NCBI RefSeq assembly: GCF_004125825.1
Contig: NZ_QQWI01000002.1
Span: 124,001-188,000, forward strand
Direction: 5' to 3'
Source: Fusibacter sp. A1
GTDB lineage: Bacteria; Bacillota; Clostridia; Peptostreptococcales; Acidaminobacteraceae
Length of the DNA stretch: 64,000 nt
Shown: piece by piece, positions 63,542 to 64,000 of the stretch
Layout of the letters: each line of letters starts with the position of its first letter
Position numbering within the stretch: position 1 is the first letter of the stretch
Translations under genes and position numbers: made by a program
Notes under the pieces: model-generated
Told to the model about the DNA's origin: nothing
Database searches by the model: none
The model's input: only the letters and a program-made list of their open reading frames with translations

Positions 63542-63570
63542 TTGACAGATGATAAGATAGCCTTTAGAAT
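63542..63570 (+). promoter_or_regulatory. Promoter of the SAM-riboswitch transcript
   Basis: Perfect TTGACA (63542-63547), 17 bp spacer, TAGAAT (63565-63570); about 40 bp upstream of the aptamer. Confidence 0.85.
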
Positions 63571-63618
63571 GTATCTAAGTTAGTTGATAGTAATTTTCGT
63601 TAGACAATTGAATAGATC

Positions 63619-63748
63619 ACTTATCAAGAGTGGTGGAGGGACAGGCCCGATGAAACCCAGCAACCTAATTTCGATTAAGGTGCTAAATCCTGCGGAGAAT
63701 CCGAGAGATGAGATTATTTTATAAGCTACTCTTTGGAGTAGCTTTTTT
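63619..63748 (+). promoter_or_regulatory. SAM-I riboswitch (S-box) with terminator
   Basis: The aptamer (about 63619-63713) has the invariant core GGAGGGACAGGCCCGATGAA, CCCAGCAACC, GGTGCTAAATCC and GAGAGATGAG. CTTATC (63620-63625) pairs with GATGAG (63707-63712) to form P1. The expression platform is a 9 bp terminator AAGCTACTC / GAGTAGCTT (63723-63744) with six T. When SAM is plentiful the terminator forms and the methionine transporter is shut off. Confidence 0.95.
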
Positions 63749-63777
63749 AATATCAAAATGGTTGATCATTAAAAATA

Positions 63778-63799
63778 AACGCTCATAAGCGTTCTTTTT
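63778..63799 (+). terminator. Second hairpin between riboswitch and metN
   Basis: A 6 bp stem AACGCT / AGCGTT with loop CATA, followed by CTTTTTA. It lies behind the riboswitch terminator and could reduce readthrough further, or belong to a separate start for metN. Confidence 0.5.
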
Positions 63800-63847
63800 A
63801 TACTGGTCTAGTGTTAATATATCACATATATGTCAATAGGAGGCATC

Positions 63848-64000
63848 ATGATTACCGTAAACAGGGTTTCAAAAGAGTATAGAACGATCCATCAGAAGGT
63901 GCAGGCTGTAAAGGATGTCACACTGACGATTGAAAAGGGTGAAATATTCGGCATTATCGGACTAAGTGGAGCAGGCAAGTCGACGCTTATAAGATTGATC
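63848..64000 (+). CDS. metN: Methionine ABC transporter ATP-binding protein, 5' part (runs off the window)
   Basis: The first 51 codons: [48 protein letters not shown] (second strand plus Walker A). The N-terminus and [15 protein letters not shown] are typical of MetN, the ATPase of the D/L-methionine importer. RBS AGGAGG is 4 bp upstream. The SAM-I riboswitch directly before it strongly supports the methionine assignment. The signature motif and the regulatory ACT-like domain lie outside the window. Confidence 0.88.
   Translation, partial: MITVNRVSKEYRTIHQKVQAVKDVTLTIEKGEIFGIIGLSGAGKSTLIRLI

Noticed and set aside
1-64000. tRNA genes or CRISPR arrays
   Set aside because: No cloverleaf with a T-arm GTTCRAN motif in context and no spaced direct-repeat arrays were noticed by eye; a tRNA or CRISPR search tool would be needed to exclude them formally.

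Overview
The window looks like chromosome of a low-GC Firmicute of class Clostridia. A Fusibacter/Acidaminobacter-type motile anaerobe is my guess from gene order and content, not a demonstrated assignment. The left end carries a typical clostridial housekeeping order: ppdK (3' part only), its regulatory kinase/phosphotransferase, dgt, dnaG, rpoD, trmK and a Nif3-like gene, followed by RNase P RNA with a textbook promoter and terminator.

From about 8.8 to 26.5 kb the DNA is a mosaic of signalling and accessory genes. It holds two dCache chemoreceptors, a CHASE-like sensor with a degenerate kinase end, a phosphotransferase, an AAC(6')-like acetyltransferase, a defective IS1182-type element, two lipoproteins of a beta-glucan-degrading unit (CBM plus GH5), a 7TMR-DISM diguanylate cyclase, a nucleotidyltransferase, an old-yellow-enzyme homologue under a Fur-like box, and a PQQ-dehydrogenase-like lipoprotein.

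From 26.8 to 33.9 kb lies a decayed bacteriocin locus: a truncated LytTR-type receiver joined to a truncated HlyD secretion gene, an interrupted small gene, a double-glycine-leader class II bacteriocin and small membrane proteins that could give immunity. A 4,042 bp unit (28508-32549) sits inside the small gene. It consists of a full IS66-family element, a PAS/HD-GYP passenger gene and an inverted 207 bp copy of the left IS66 end. The whole unit, not the IS66 alone, is flanked by the 8 bp duplication AAATGAAA. Removing it with one duplication restores a 126-codon gene.

From 34 to 57.7 kb there are many short, mostly single-gene units: GNAT acetyltransferases, SAM methyltransferases, Nudix, GrpB, VOC, DUF402, CPBP and YhfC proteases, a LytTR two-component operon and an HD-GYP/PilZ protein. 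Several are broken. Five otherwise intact frames contain one in-frame stop, and at least three of these fit a CAG/CAA to TAG/TAA change. Two families of short intergenic repeats are scattered here.

The right end (57.7-64 kb) returns to intact, denser DNA: an ABC transporter with its own response regulator and short-loop histidine kinase, an M42 aminopeptidase, and a SAM-I riboswitch ahead of metN, which runs off the window. No tRNA, rRNA, CRISPR array or phage module was recognised.
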